64,000 nucleotides of DNA from positions 1-64,000 of the forward strand of contig CAJNOJ010000150.1 of assembly GCA_905250025.1 (NCBI GenBank), read 5' to 3'. A program made the translations under genes and the position numbers. Under the pieces are notes generated by a model. The model worked only from the letters and a program-made list of their open reading frames with translations, did not search any database and was not told where the DNA came from. Below, one piece after another: positions 25,399-36,866 of the stretch (positions within the stretch are counted from its first letter, which is position 1; each line of letters opens with the position of its first letter). The stretch comes from Adineta ricciae. Lineage: Eukaryota > Rotifera > Eurotatoria > Adinetida > Adinetidae.

Positions 25399-25799
25399 CG
25401 TGTTTAACTTGGATTTTTCTAGTGACAATCAACGAACATCTAGAATTGAAATGAACACAGACGAAAGAGAGAAAATCGTTGTTTTGTTTCTAATTAACGG
25501 ACACACGCGCCAACGGTCGATCCCTGTCTGTTAAATGAAAAAAAGATATATGTTTGCTTCCCCATATGGATGACAAATTCGGTAAAAAATGGATTTAAAT
25601 TAATGAAATTGTGAAGAGTTACGTCGGAAAAAAACATTCGAGAATATTCGCTTTTAAAATAGGAAAAATTAAATTGTGAAAAATTAGTTTTAGTTCACAC
25701 GGATTGGTCGATACTCGGTGGCCAATCAAAATCGTGCGATGAAAGATCAGTACGAAATGACACATTTCACGATTTGAACGTATTACTTTTAGAGAAGTT
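25399..25799. promoter_or_regulatory. Shared promoter region of TPR and NOL12
   Basis: About 400 bases between divergent start codons. AT-rich, with no recognised motif except the acceptor just before NOL12. A bidirectional promoter is the simplest reading. Confidence 0.4.
25791..25792 (+). promoter_or_regulatory. Candidate trans-splice acceptor of NOL12
   Basis: A TTACTTTTAG acceptor ends 7 bases before the NOL12 ATG, too close for a normal 5' exon to be useful. A spliced-leader acceptor is the likely explanation. Confidence 0.45.
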
Positions 25800-26619
25800 A
25801 TGGATGGCGAAGAAGGCACACCTACATTTCTTACACAACGTCGATCGAAGAAGAATCGTCAAACTAAAACACAACTAATATTTGATGAACAAGCTCGAAA
25901 GTAAGCGACTTTGCCTCCAACAAAATGGTCACTAGTATCTTTTGCTTTCAGAGACTATTTAAAAGGTTTTCAAAAACGTAAACAGGAACGTCGTGAACGC
26001 GCACAGAAGGATCTGGAGGATGAAATTAAGACGGATTTAAAAAATCTTCGACAAAAGGTAATGTTCTGCAACGAAACCATTGACATCTATGCATTGTTCG
26101 ATATTTAGCGTCGTGATGAGATGAAAAAACGACATGAAGCATTAGGTTTACTCGATACAGTTGAAAACAATACAAAAAAACGAACTATCGAACTGAAAAA
26201 TCATACGATAGAAATAGCAGAGATCAGTGATGAATTAGTTTCAAATAATGGTCTATCCATGGGTCATAATCAAGCGAATGACCACGATTTCAACGAACAA
26301 GTAGATTTCTTTCTTGTCCTCGTTAATTTTTACAACAATTTCTGTACATTAGGGTGAAGAAAATCATGACTCTTCATCGGCGAAGAAACCGAAGTATGAA
26401 GCGAAAAAACATGATTTCTTGTTTTTTCTTAATCGATTGTATATTTTCAGGAGTAAAACACCATTATCAAAGAAGATGTCTTTACTACAAAATATGAAAG
26501 CACCAAGTTCGATGAAAAAAGGTCGTCACCCTAAGACCAAACAACGACGTTCACATGTAAAACTAGGTAAAAATGGTGGAATTCAAACAGCATCAAAGAA
26601 GAAACGAATCCGGCGATGA
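25800..26619 (+). CDS. NOL12: NOL12 (Nop25/Rrp17 family) ribosome-biogenesis factor
   Basis: Five short exons. It starts MDGEEGTPTFLTQRRSKKNR and continues with the family block LIFDEQARKDYLKGFQKRKQ followed by a very basic and acidic helix (ERRERAQKDLEDEIKTDL, then RRDEMKKRHEALGLLD). This block is the conserved Nop25/Rrp17 region. The C-terminus is a lysine-rich nucleolar-type tail (KGRHPKTKQRRSHVKLGK, KKKRIRR). Family members bind RNA in the nucleolus and act in large-subunit rRNA processing. The exon join CCGAA|G to the last exon uses the donor inside AAGTATGA, which keeps the frame. A polyadenylation signal follows 32 bases after the stop. Confidence 0.85.
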
Positions 26620-26650
26620 AGTCCGACGTTTTCGAATTGTTTTGTTTTCG

Positions 26651-26656
26651 AATAAA
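26651..26656 (+). terminator. Poly(A) signal of NOL12
   Basis: AATAAA beginning 32 bases after the NOL12 stop codon. Confidence 0.6.
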
Positions 26657-26941
26657 AGCACAAGCGAAATGTTTCGTCTGTACAAACAAATCAGTTGACA
26701 AGAATCCTCATTGTTTGTTTTGATATTTTCTCCTGATATTTATTGTTTTTTTTTTCAAAACAACGGCGCAGAAAAATAGTTCATGTCACATATGACAGAC
26801 AAAACGGTATATGTATAAAACGAAAGAAAATAGATTCAAAATGCTTCCAGTTCTGATTAAAAGCAACGTAAAATAATAAAACACGAAACAAATGTATTCA
26901 AATTCCACGATAAGAAACAAAGGATCTTCTCATTTGTATGA

Positions 26942-29900
26942 TTAAATCACTTTCTCATAATCAGCTGTTTCTTCGTCTCGAAATACAGACGCGGTCATGA
27001 GTGATCTATCGGCCACACAAGCAACCATAGCAGCACCTTTGCCACTACCTAAAAGTGATTACAAAACGAGAAGTGATATCAACGATCGTCTAATGAACAT
27101 TTCCGAATGGCTTACCGTCATCCGATAGTGTTAATTGGAACTGCAAAGAAAAAGAAGAGAGAATGATTTGTTAAATGTACGAATTTATTGTATATTATTA
27201 AGTAACAAATTTAACTATATACATGCAGCGTAATAAAGAACAAATTCTATACAACAATCAACTAATTATACTCTTGTCAGTCTGTTTCAACGGAAATAGA
27301 CGACATTCAGCTGCAACTGTTACGGCAGCACCGATACCACTCGCTTCGTCAACAGTTTTTGTTTTGAACTAAAGAGATTGATGGTTTTGGTTTTTTAAAA
27401 GAGAATTTCACAATTTTAGATGTAGACAGATTCGAATTTCTATAGAGATACTGAGATGGAATTCTTCTCTCGGACTTACTTTAATGTCTTTATGAACTAA
27501 GGCTTCCATGCACCGTTCCATATTGCGTTTGAAGCGCGGATGATATCGATAAAGTGAACCATCAACACCAACTGTTACCTCACTCTTTCCAATTCGATTG
27601 ATAAGAACAGCAAGACCTAAGGTTTCAAGATAGAAATATTCAGCAACGACCCGAAAGTGTCAAATACGTACCGGCACCAGCCAATCGAGCAGCACGTTTC
27701 GAAACTTGCCGGCATATATGTTGAACAATAGCGCAATCATCATAAGTAGGATTACGAATACCAATATCTTCCAGTACTCGTCGCGTATTCGAAAACTTAA
27801 TACCTTTTTAACAGAATCGTATAGATATTTTAAAAAAGACAATACATAAAACCGGATTATCCTACCTTCATCGGTTTCCACTGTCGAGACGAATTTAGTA
27901 TAGAAACCACCGCGATCATATAATGGAGTTTTGTAATCTCCATACGTATCCCGATGACCCAGAAAAAGTAATTCCTGTTGAAGTAGGTCAAGTATAATTA
28001 GACGCACAATTTCACCCATGTACATTCCTGAAATCATTTTTTCGAAGCTAAACGAAAAACAAAGAAGCATGTATTTACATCGTAACACACAAAACTGTTT
28101 ACATTTGTTTGCCCGGATTGATTGATGACAGATCAACTTCTTCATCGTATTTCGTTCGGATAAGATTTAAACGGTCATTATCACCAAATGCCCCCCACTC
28201 CATATTGATAATAACTTGTTTGGGTTCGTCATAGTCCCCATCCCATGTGCCCACTTTATCTAAGCTTTCAATATAGCACGCATTTGTTCCTGTTCCTAAG
28301 ATAAGTCCAATTGCTGTCGATGGATCTTTGTAGGCACAAGCCATCAATGTGCCAACAGTATCGTTGACTAAAGCAACACATTTTGCATTGATACCCTAAA
28401 CAAAAGCACACCATTGATACGAACAGAGTTATAAGTAATATCTCGAAATCAAACCTTTTCGTTAATTGCATCCTGTAAAAGTTTCACTACATCCTGGTTA
28501 ACAACACCCGCGCAACTAAAACCTTTCGTCCAGCCTGTTAATCGAGCGGAAGCAAGGCCCTCTTGCTTGCACGGAAATGAGAATGTGAAGCCTAGGAAAT
28601 CTCTGAAATATATCTATCTATATCAGAATGTATTTATCCATACCTAACGGATAACATAAACCTGTGTGTATCAAATTTTCTTTCAGCATAAATTCATACA
28701 AACATTCAGCCAAATGACGAAATAACTAAATTCAAGACGGAATTTCATTTTGTACTAAAAAATGAAATGAAATCATTAACATACATATTTACCATCACCA
28801 ATCATAATCGATTGTGGAATAACGAAGATTTTGGAGGTTAATTCGACTTTATCATTACCACGTAGATCAATGAGAAGTACACGAAAATTTGTTCCACCAA
28901 GATCAAGTGCGAGAACTTTACCAACTTCAGTTCCGTTTGGTATATTTCGTACGTAGGTTGGAAACATCTTCACTGTTGCCTGTTTATGCGTAGCTGGCGA
29001 GAGACCAGCAGTCATTTCTTCTTCTAGGATGTGCATTATATGCACTAACTGATCATCAGTTATCTTCAGTGAATCCATCACTTTTTCAATCTAATCAAAG
29101 CAAGGCTTTTCAGACACACCCACATTTACATCCAGTGGATAGAAACGAAAACAACCCATTGACTCGCTCGACAGCAAGGTACATTATTTACACGAACTCC
29201 TAGTAATTTTATGCATAAATTTCATGTCTTTTAGATTGATTGCATCGAGAGAGAGAGTTGCACAAAGCAAACAGACATTTTTGACGCAAATTCAACATAC
29301 GATAGACTTATAATTTGCAACGTAGACGTGCGTTCTTTTTTCGCTTCGTTTTTACGAATCATAGGTTATGCAAACACAGCACTCGAAAGGTTGACAAGCA
29401 TTAATTTACTCAGAAAAAAGAGAAAATATGATTGTTTCCAATAGTTCTACTCCTTTCACAACCTAAGAATTTGTGTACGTATTTTCTATTTACTAAATGT
29501 TCTTTCAAGTGCTTATGAATCGTTTTCGCATGATATTATAAAAAGAAAAAAACAAAGCCCATATCTTATTTTCTCGTTGAAGCGATGCTCCTATTTCTCT
29601 CTCATACGAAGTTATTTCATTCACATTCCGTCAACTCCATTGTTATTGCTCGAATCAATAATATTATTCGAACGAAAAATGTAACAGATTTTTCGCATCC
29701 GCAGATGGTAATTACTGACGTCATTGTATTTAGTTGGTATAAATTCTTTTCAATTAACATACCTGATCATTGAGTTCAGGATGCCGGTGGTGCCGGATCC
29801 GGTGTTTTTCAGGTGCTGCGACACGATATCCAACATACACTGCTGCTCCAAGTATACACGTTGTTGCCAATCCATAGGCTGTTTTTTTGACCATCGGAGC

Positions 29901-29942
29901 AATTAAATCATCTTGCAGTATGTGAGCAATATTGAGTGCCAT
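26942..29942 (-). CDS. HK: Hexokinase (single catalytic unit) with hydrophobic N-terminus
   Basis: Phosphorylates glucose at the entry of glycolysis. The N-terminal exon (29942-29757) contains a hydrophobic segment ([20 protein letters not shown]), which could anchor the enzyme to a membrane such as the outer mitochondrial one. After a short basic linker the catalytic part begins. Motifs in order: [14 protein letters not shown] (phosphate 1), FTFSFPC (sugar binding), [13 protein letters not shown] with the catalytic Asp, [14 protein letters not shown] (phosphate 2), [10 protein letters not shown], and [13 protein letters not shown]. The C-terminus ends [10 protein letters not shown] at 26942. 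The length fits a 50-kDa one-domain invertebrate hexokinase rather than the duplicated 100-kDa vertebrate form. About nine short introns. Confidence 0.9.
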
Positions 29943-30426
29943 GCTGTCCGAATTAATTCAAAAGTAAAATCCTTCTATATCGTGGAATGAATTTGTGTTT
30001 TAGTTATTTTATCGAGAAAAAGAAATGAAAATGGATTGTATGTACGTACATTGTTTATTTATATATATAGAAAGGGAGAGAAAAAAGAAAGAAGGGAGAA
30101 AAACAAAACGGAATCGTCTCGGACGAAACTATATAAATTAGACCTCGTCAGAAAAGACCATGTAATACAGTCCAATCGAAGGTGTGTTTAAACACGAGGC
30201 CTACCGGCGACAAGCGAACATGATCACTTTTCTTTATATGTATATATTAAATCGACACATATGAAAAAGTATTACTATTATCTCTTCTGAATAGTTAACA
30301 AAACGAAACTGCGTCATGTCTGTGTCATTTACAACTTTCCCAGTCGTTATATAGAAAATGGCGCAGCTGTAGTAATATTCTATTTTTATAATAAGATTTT
30401 TTTTTCTCTTCTACGTATCGCAAACG
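29943..30426. promoter_or_regulatory. Divergent promoter region of hexokinase and an orphan gene
   Basis: About 480 bases between divergent starts. It has TA-rich runs near 30055-30070 and 30235-30250. On the minus side an AG lies only one base before the hexokinase ATG. No defined motif. Confidence 0.35.
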
Positions 30427-31278
30427 ATGAGTATACCATCGATTGAAACTGATAATATTGATGATGATGATGATGACATGACTATGACACTGCATGATTT
30501 ATCGAATACGACCGTTGCTACGCAAACGAGTTCGTCATGGTATTCGGTTATATCTGATATAAATGCAAATACTAATCGATCTGTTCAGCCGCATTCGCTC
30601 AATACTTGGCTGAAAATTTGTTTGATTGAACCGGATATTCGCTTGACTACTGCCCAAGAATGGAAACTGCGGACATGTATGAGACGTTTACTTTCTCTAT
30701 GTGATCTGCCTTTGAAAATTTCGTGCTTTAACGCAGAAGAATTTGTTTCGATTTCGAATGGGAATTCTACCATTCAGGTTGTTGATCAAGTCGGTCTTGA
30801 TAAACTAGAGAAAGAAGAACCTTGTTCTTTTTTTTTCTCGTTATTCAAGGAGCAACAGACGTTGTCAATGGTAAACCCTTCATCGATTAGTCAGTCAGAG
30901 TTAAAACAGAAACAGGTTTATCCTGATCAATTACGACAATTGGGTTTATATTTGCATATTCTGCCGATTATAAATTCAACTACGGATGTGTTAGAAGTCA
31001 GATTATTCGAATGTTACGCAAAAACTTCTTCAATTATTCACATATCAATTATCAAACAACCGAGATTAGTGTTCCATATTTCACTGAACGTGCTAATATT
31101 AAGTTTAAGAAGTTCTAATTCGTTACTGGAATTACGATTTTTCACGAGAGAACACGAAGCTGTACGAGGATATTATTATCAATGGAATGAAATAAAAAAT
31201 GAATGCAAGAAGTTAAATATCAGCGTAGAAATTGATCGAAGTTTAATGAATGACTTCCGTTTGACAAAAACACAATGA
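30427..31278 (+). CDS. Unrecognised intronless protein, 283 residues
   Basis: A single-exon frame from an ATG at 30427. It starts acidic (NIDDDDDDMTMTLHD) and then has an alpha/beta-looking body with several hydrophobic stretches (SLCDLPLKISCFNAEEF, LRQLGLYLHILPIIN, LVFHISLNVLILSLRSSN). No signal peptide or clear membrane span. It is one of few long intronless genes in a region where almost all others are split, so it may be young or retrocopied. A poly(A) signal is seen at 31457. I do not recognise a family. Confidence 0.6.
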   Translation: MSIPSIETDNIDDDDDDMTMTLHDLSNTTVATQTSSSWYSVISDINANTNRSVQPHSLNTWLKICLIEPDIRLTTAQEWKLRTCMRRLLSLCDLPLKISCFNAEEFVSISNGNSTIQVVDQVGLDKLEKEEPCSFFFSLFKEQQTLSMVNPSSISQSELKQKQVYPDQLRQLGLYLHILPIINSTTDVLEVRLFECYAKTSSIIHISIIKQPRLVFHISLNVLILSLRSSNSLLELRFFTREHEAVRGYYYQWNEIKNECKKLNISVEIDRSLMNDFRLTKTQ

Positions 31279-31686
31279 CGATGTTTACCGAAAGAATGTT
31301 GTCCCTTCAACCTAACTTATCACAAGATTCAGTCTAGTATTCTTTCCCACAGCCATCCGAGCAAATATGTCAATTAAAACTCATCTCAAATCCATGTGGC
31401 ATAGCAGTATTTCGCTATTAATAATCAATGCATAGTTTCTCTACGTATAAAATAAGAATAAATACTTGAAAATGTGTACAGAGATACATTTCATACTCCC
31501 CATGAAATGGAAATTCCAATTAAATACCGATGAAATCTTTTTACAGAAGAAATTTAGTTACCGAAAGCATATCTCAATACATTCCTCGTTACATTCCGAA
31601 TTCGCATTTGACTTCGAGCAAAGTTTAAAGACAGGCAACTATATCCGATAGTGAATATGAATGTGTAACTTGAAATCATTCAAACG
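31279..31686. other. Convergent 3' region
   Basis: About 400 bases between the orphan gene (+) and the HD-PTP-like gene (-). Contains the orphan's poly(A) signal. It is too short to hide a 250-residue phosphatase domain for the minus-strand gene. Confidence 0.4.
31457..31462 (+). terminator. Poly(A) signal of the intronless orphan
   Basis: AATAAA about 180 bases after the stop at 31278. Confidence 0.45.
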
Positions 31687-34600
31687 TTAGTTTATTGATA
31701 AATTAGAAAAGGTTGAAGAAATTGGTGCAGTCGAGGAAGAAGAAGAAGGAGGGAAAGGAATGTATTGCACAAATTGATTTTGCCCATAACTATTATTGTT
31801 GTATATTGATGGTGGAACTTGTGTTTGATTCATACCTAGAAAACCACCTGGACGATACACATCTTGAGGATTCATTGCGTGCGATGGAATATCATATGCA
31901 CCGACTGGTTGCGGACGGTACGGATCGAATTTGGAAGGTAACATTGGTACAGATTGTTGAGCAGAACGATTCGAGTCACTGATGTTTTGGTACTGGTAGA
32001 CGGACGGATGCGATAAACCTGATTGTCGTATTGGAGTGGTTTGCGCCGATGGTGGATAAGATATTTGATGCTGTACAGATACCGGCTGCGACGAATATAC
32101 TGTTTGTTGAGTTTGAAATGTTGGATTTGGATGATATTGTTGCTGAGAAATTGAAGAATTGTACATCGATGGAAGTTGACCATGAAAATTTTGATCATAT
32201 GAATACGAATGATGGAATTGTGGTCGATGATATGGCATGGAATGCTGACATACTGAAGATGTCAATGTTGGTGGTAATGGCGCGTACTGTATCGATGTTA
32301 AATCAGAATGAGTTGGTGATTGTAGTTCGTGTGAGTTACAATTCGGCAGAGATGTGTATGTTTGTGCTGATATATTTGAAAAGAACGAGTTAGCCGGTGG
32401 AATTACATTCGAATAAAAGTTATTGTTAGTACTTCGATGGGACATGGGCGATGGGATGTAGGTATTCTCGTCAACTTTCGAAGCTGAACGATTCGCTGTC
32501 GAACCCCAAGAAACGGGTTTCATTGTTGGTAAATAATCTTTTAGTCGTGGTCGATCAGAAACTAGTGATACATTCGTCTCTTGATATGTTCGATCATATT
32601 CAATCGATAATTCTTGCTCTGATTTGAGACTGATAAGACGTTCATTCAATGATGTTAATTTTATTGTTTGCTACAACGTAATGAATCGTCTGTTCTCTAT
32701 TATTCATTTATTCAAATGTGCATTACTTTCTTGTAGAATTCAATCCCTTCGTTTGCTTTGGATAATGTATCGTTGAATGATTTATAAGAATTAATATATG
32801 CTTGAATTAATCGTTGACGACTATGTAAATAGTAATCAAGAGTTTTCCAGGAAAATCTTCTGGGCCAAGTTTCTTACCTTTCAGAGATCGTTATCATATT
32901 TGCTCGCAGATCGGCTATATCTGCATTTGCGTCTGATAGTGATTGAAGAATGTTGTCTTGAGCAGTACAATTTTGTTTGATAATATTTATTAATTCTTCG
33001 TGTTTTTTCAGTTGATCAGAAAATAGACTCTGAGAAAGCAGAAATGAAAATATATAAGAAAGAGTTTCATTCTTACTTTATGATTTTCCTGTCGTCGCAT
33101 GAGAACAAGTTTTGTAATGTCATCAACTTCAATCTTTTTACGTAGATCTTGTACTAATGTTTCGCGTTGTTTCTTCATCGTTTCCACTTTTTCATTCAGT
33201 AGGCTCAAACGTGCCAATTTTGATTTGTTATTCTCGTCTAAATTCAAGAGAAAACTTCGAATCAGAAATGAAGTTTTTCCTTTTACCATTTAGTTCCATC
33301 ATCATCGGTAGAGATTTTTCGAGTTGATCAGGTGTTGAGCCGAGAATTTTCAGATGATCGATTATTGCCGTCATATGTCGATGTAATTCGATATTACTAT
33401 CATTCGCTTGGGACATCATCCCACGAATATTCTTCAGATTCATTTGTAAATCCTTATAGTCTTTGTTTGTTTTGATAAACACATTAACCTTTTCTATCGC
33501 TTCAATTGATTGTTCAAGTTCAGTCAATTGAGCATTAACATCATGATGTTGACTATTAATTTCTATTAAAAAAAAAAAGTCGATGGAAAATGAGTATTTC
33601 ATGCCGAAATAGTTTTCATTGTAATACTCAAAAATACTCTAGTGTGCAACTTGAAAGAAGCTTTCTACCTATTAGACATGCACAGATAGTTTTTCACATA
33701 CGCTGCATAACAGAAATCAGATCTCGTGTCATGTTTGGTTGACTAATAACTCCAGCAGAGCAATCCAGTAATTCACGTGGTAAACGAAGATCATCGCTGT
33801 TCAAGAGAAGACGATCCAATTGTAAACAATTCATAAACGATCTTCAAAAAAAGATGAATCATTCGTAAATCCACTGAAAAGTTTTTCCTTACTCGAGTTC
33901 GCGAGATTTCGCATCGGTCAAATCGACAATTTCACGCAGAACTTTCGCCTTTTCTTCACTATATTCCGATGCGGCTAGATGAATATCCTATACACATATG
34001 TATTCATACAACTAAGAAGTTTTCTAGGATGCGTTACTTACCAGTGGTACCAGCTTTTGGAAAATATCTGCCCCACACACATCGGAATTTTGGCAATCGA
34101 AAGCCTGCGATTTGGCTACAACTGCACCTATAAAGAAGAACCTTTGCAATATCTGAACTGTTCGACAATCCATTCTTAACTACTACCTCGTACAACAGGC
34201 AAACTCGATAAAGTCGGAACTTTTTCGAAATACACATTGTCATTATCACGTTTCATTGATTTGTATCTATATCGAACAAATATGAACTTTGCATGCACGG
34301 AGAACTCTAGACCGCATACTTTGCCGTGATGATATTAGTAGTAAAAGCGTGTACATCTTTGTACACAGATGTTTTATCGCTAGAAACTTTTTCAGCATTT
34401 TTCCAACCATCTTTTAATCGTTCGACTGCGTTCTCGAAATAACAGACAGCTTCACCACGTTTCTTAGTTTCCTCCGCGATCATACCACAGCAGTAATATG
34501 TTACAGCAAGATAATACGATAGTTTATATGTTAATACAGTTCGCCATTCCTACATATGATACGAAACTCGTTCGAAACAAGAGAAATCCTTCCAACTTAC

Positions 34601-35637
34601 TCGATATTGTTTTGATATGATTGAATTCACTTCAGGCTTCTCAAGATTACTTAATGCCATTTGATAATACTCCGAGATTTGCTTGGCGATATGAGCATTC
34701 ACCGAAGGTGGGCGTTGATCGAGTACTGATTTCTCGAGAACTGCTTCATGTGCTTGTGCCTACTCAAGTTTCACACTTTTATATGGAAATGACAAACAGT
34801 AAATCTCACCAAAAGAATCTCCACTTGACAAGTTAATAATTCTGGAGTGAAATCTAACGAATACGGTGTGTATTGATCTCGTACTTTTTCAAAGCATGCT
34901 GCCGAATATCGAAAATAAGTACAAGCATTCTTCATGCTCTAGAAGACATCAAATACCGTGTTAATCCACTCTCTCTCTCTATCATAATTATCCATACTTC
35001 ATGTGTCTTCCTCGATTCATGAGCTCCTAATTTCGAATAGATTACTCCGATATTATATAAGATACACGCTTCTTCATATCGAATGTCGTTGTAGGTATTT
35101 TCTTCTCGCTGGAATCCATCCTCCCTGAAAACATGAAAGAAGGCTTTTGTAATAAAGGTCGTTCTACTTCATAAAGCCTGTTTACCAAGTAAACCGAACT
35201 GAGCATCCGCCATCAGAATACATTGGAAAACGATTACGTAACAATTGTAATTGACAATAGTATCGTTTAAGCCATTGAATCCCCGTTTCATCTACTGAGC
35301 AATTAATAGCACTCTGCGAAGAAACGAGTTAGATTAACAAATCTTGTCATTCTTTCATTACTTGTCGGAGTTGATTGATTTGATCGCATTCTTTCGTGAA
35401 ATTTTCACCGTTTTCTTGATAATTAGCAGTGATAAACTAAAGAAGAGCTAAAAACTGATAAGACGTTCAACTAAGATAAGTCGATTTTACGTTCGGAATC
35501 TTTTCACATAAGTTGACTGACTCAAGAGATGATTTGAGATCGAAGCCTATCGCAGTAAGACGTGGACAACCTAGAAAACAAGATGATAAAAGTCAAAAGA
35601 TTCTTCTATTTTTGTTGCAATTAGAATTACCTTCCAT
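31687..35637 (-). CDS. PTPN23: HD-PTP (PTPN23)-type BRO1 protein without a phosphatase domain
   Basis: An endosomal ESCRT adaptor. The start MEGCPRLTAIGFDLKSS matches the HD-PTP N-terminus, and BRO1-domain landmarks follow: IRYEEACILYNIGVIYSKLG, then SLDFTPELLTCQVEILLAQA, MKRDNDNVYFEKVPTL, and CGADIFQKLVPLDIHLAASE with YSEEKAKVLREI. The last two match HD-PTP (GPDIFAKLVP, YSEEKAKLLREM) more closely than ALIX. A coiled V-domain-like region follows, then a long tail rich in P, Q, S and Y with many short YxxN/Q-type sites. The frame stops at 31687 after NLSIN, with no protein tyrosine phosphatase signature (HCxxGxxR). An acceptor lies about 22 bases before the ATG. A PTP-less variant or an ALIX-like fusion are the choices; I favour HD-PTP. 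Confidence 0.8.
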
Positions 35638-36274
35638 ACTAACGAACAGCAGAAAGAATCTAAAAGTGAAAATAAAAGAATCTTTTCTATAACTTCTACT
35701 TTTGTACGAAGAAATAGAGAAAGAGTAAGACGTAGCTAGTTTAGATCAATAGAAGAAGAAGAAGAAGAAGAAGAAAAAGACGACGACTAGCGGTTGGCTG
35801 ATTACATAGAATGAAGAAAATGTTGGAAATAGATGAGTCATTTCTACTATCTTTACGCCTGCTTCAAATAGTTCATCTTTTCTTCGTGTTTCTTTTCTAA
35901 TGAGCGAAGAGAGAGAGCTAAATTACGTCGGAATATTTCTCTCATTGATGACTGAATGATTATGTCAAACACAATTAGCAAATTATCATCATTCTTGTTT
36001 TAATGGATGTCAAATCAAACTAATTCATCTTCTATCATCTATTTCATTAAATTAATCTGCTACTTTTTCAAAGATTAATAGCAGCAGACAAGAACCAGAC
36101 AAATTCCTACGATACTTTGATCCTAATTTCAAAAGAAAGAACGTCTGCAAGGTTTCCATTGCATTTAGATAATTACTTCCTGAAATCTCGTCTTATTCAT
36201 TTCACAACGAGATATTTTATGTCTGCGAGAGATCTATAAAAAAACTCCGTAATTAAGCTTCGTATAACGATAAT
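35638..36274. other. Intergenic region upstream of HD-PTP
   Basis: About 640 bases, AT-rich. A purine repeat of GAA units near 35752-35775 is the only structure. It should hold the promoter of the HD-PTP-like gene. A strong acceptor (TTTTAG, 35661-35660 on the minus strand) sits just before that gene's ATG. Confidence 0.35.
35660..35661 (-). promoter_or_regulatory. Candidate trans-splice acceptor of the HD-PTP gene
   Basis: A pyrimidine tract ending in AG 22 bases before the ATG at 35637, with no upstream donor exon recognised. Confidence 0.35.
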
Positions 36275-36666
36275 ATGAACAACGGAATAATAGATTATCA
36301 AAGATCAGTTATTAAATTATCAAGGTGTCAGCAGTTGTTGGTTTTTCTTCTTCTATTGCGATTTAAATCTACTTTTTCTTGCACTTTGCGCACTTACGAA
36401 GGTTATAATAAGACAAAGGTTATTCTTAGAGCGTACTTTTTAATTAATCGTGTTGTTGTATTTCCCTAGATAGAAAGAATAACTACTACCACCAATGTCG
36501 CCGTGCTGTCACCGGAAAACATATCGATATTGTGTGTGACACTCAGGCAATTGGACTTGCCGCGCCAAGCATTTTCTTTCAAGTCTCAAAATGTTTCTCT
36601 TGGCACCTTGTTCACATTCTCACAGTTAGATATATAATCGATAGAAATGGAATGTATTTTTTATGA
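36275..36666 (+). CDS. Candidate small secreted or membrane protein (two exons)
   Basis: An ATG at 36275 opens a frame with a hydrophobic core (LLVFLLLLRF) that could be a signal or anchor. A donor after TACGAAG (about 36402) and a very good pyrimidine-rich acceptor (CCCTAG, about 36470) remove a 67-70-base intron and join in frame to a cysteine-containing exon (YYHQCRRAVTGKHIDIVC). It ends at 36666. The exon is unusually CG-rich for this window, but its other reading frame is also open, so the frame choice is uncertain. Unknown function. Confidence 0.3.
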
Positions 36667-36866
36667 ATCAACTTCATCGTATGATGATTATGTCATGATT
36701 ACACGTAGATCGACGATCGGTTTGTCGTTTTTGATGACATCAGATATCTATTTCTTCTATTGTTTATTATTTGACATGAACAAGAACGAAAACCAGCAAA
36801 ACGAAAAGAGATTATACAGAGAGAGAAAAAACAAATCACCGGTATGTTTAAGAATGGAGAATATCT

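Noticed and set aside
31713-32393. Two + strand frames of 89 and 120 residues
   Set aside because: Antisense shadows of the low-complexity P/Q/S/Y tail of the HD-PTP-like gene.
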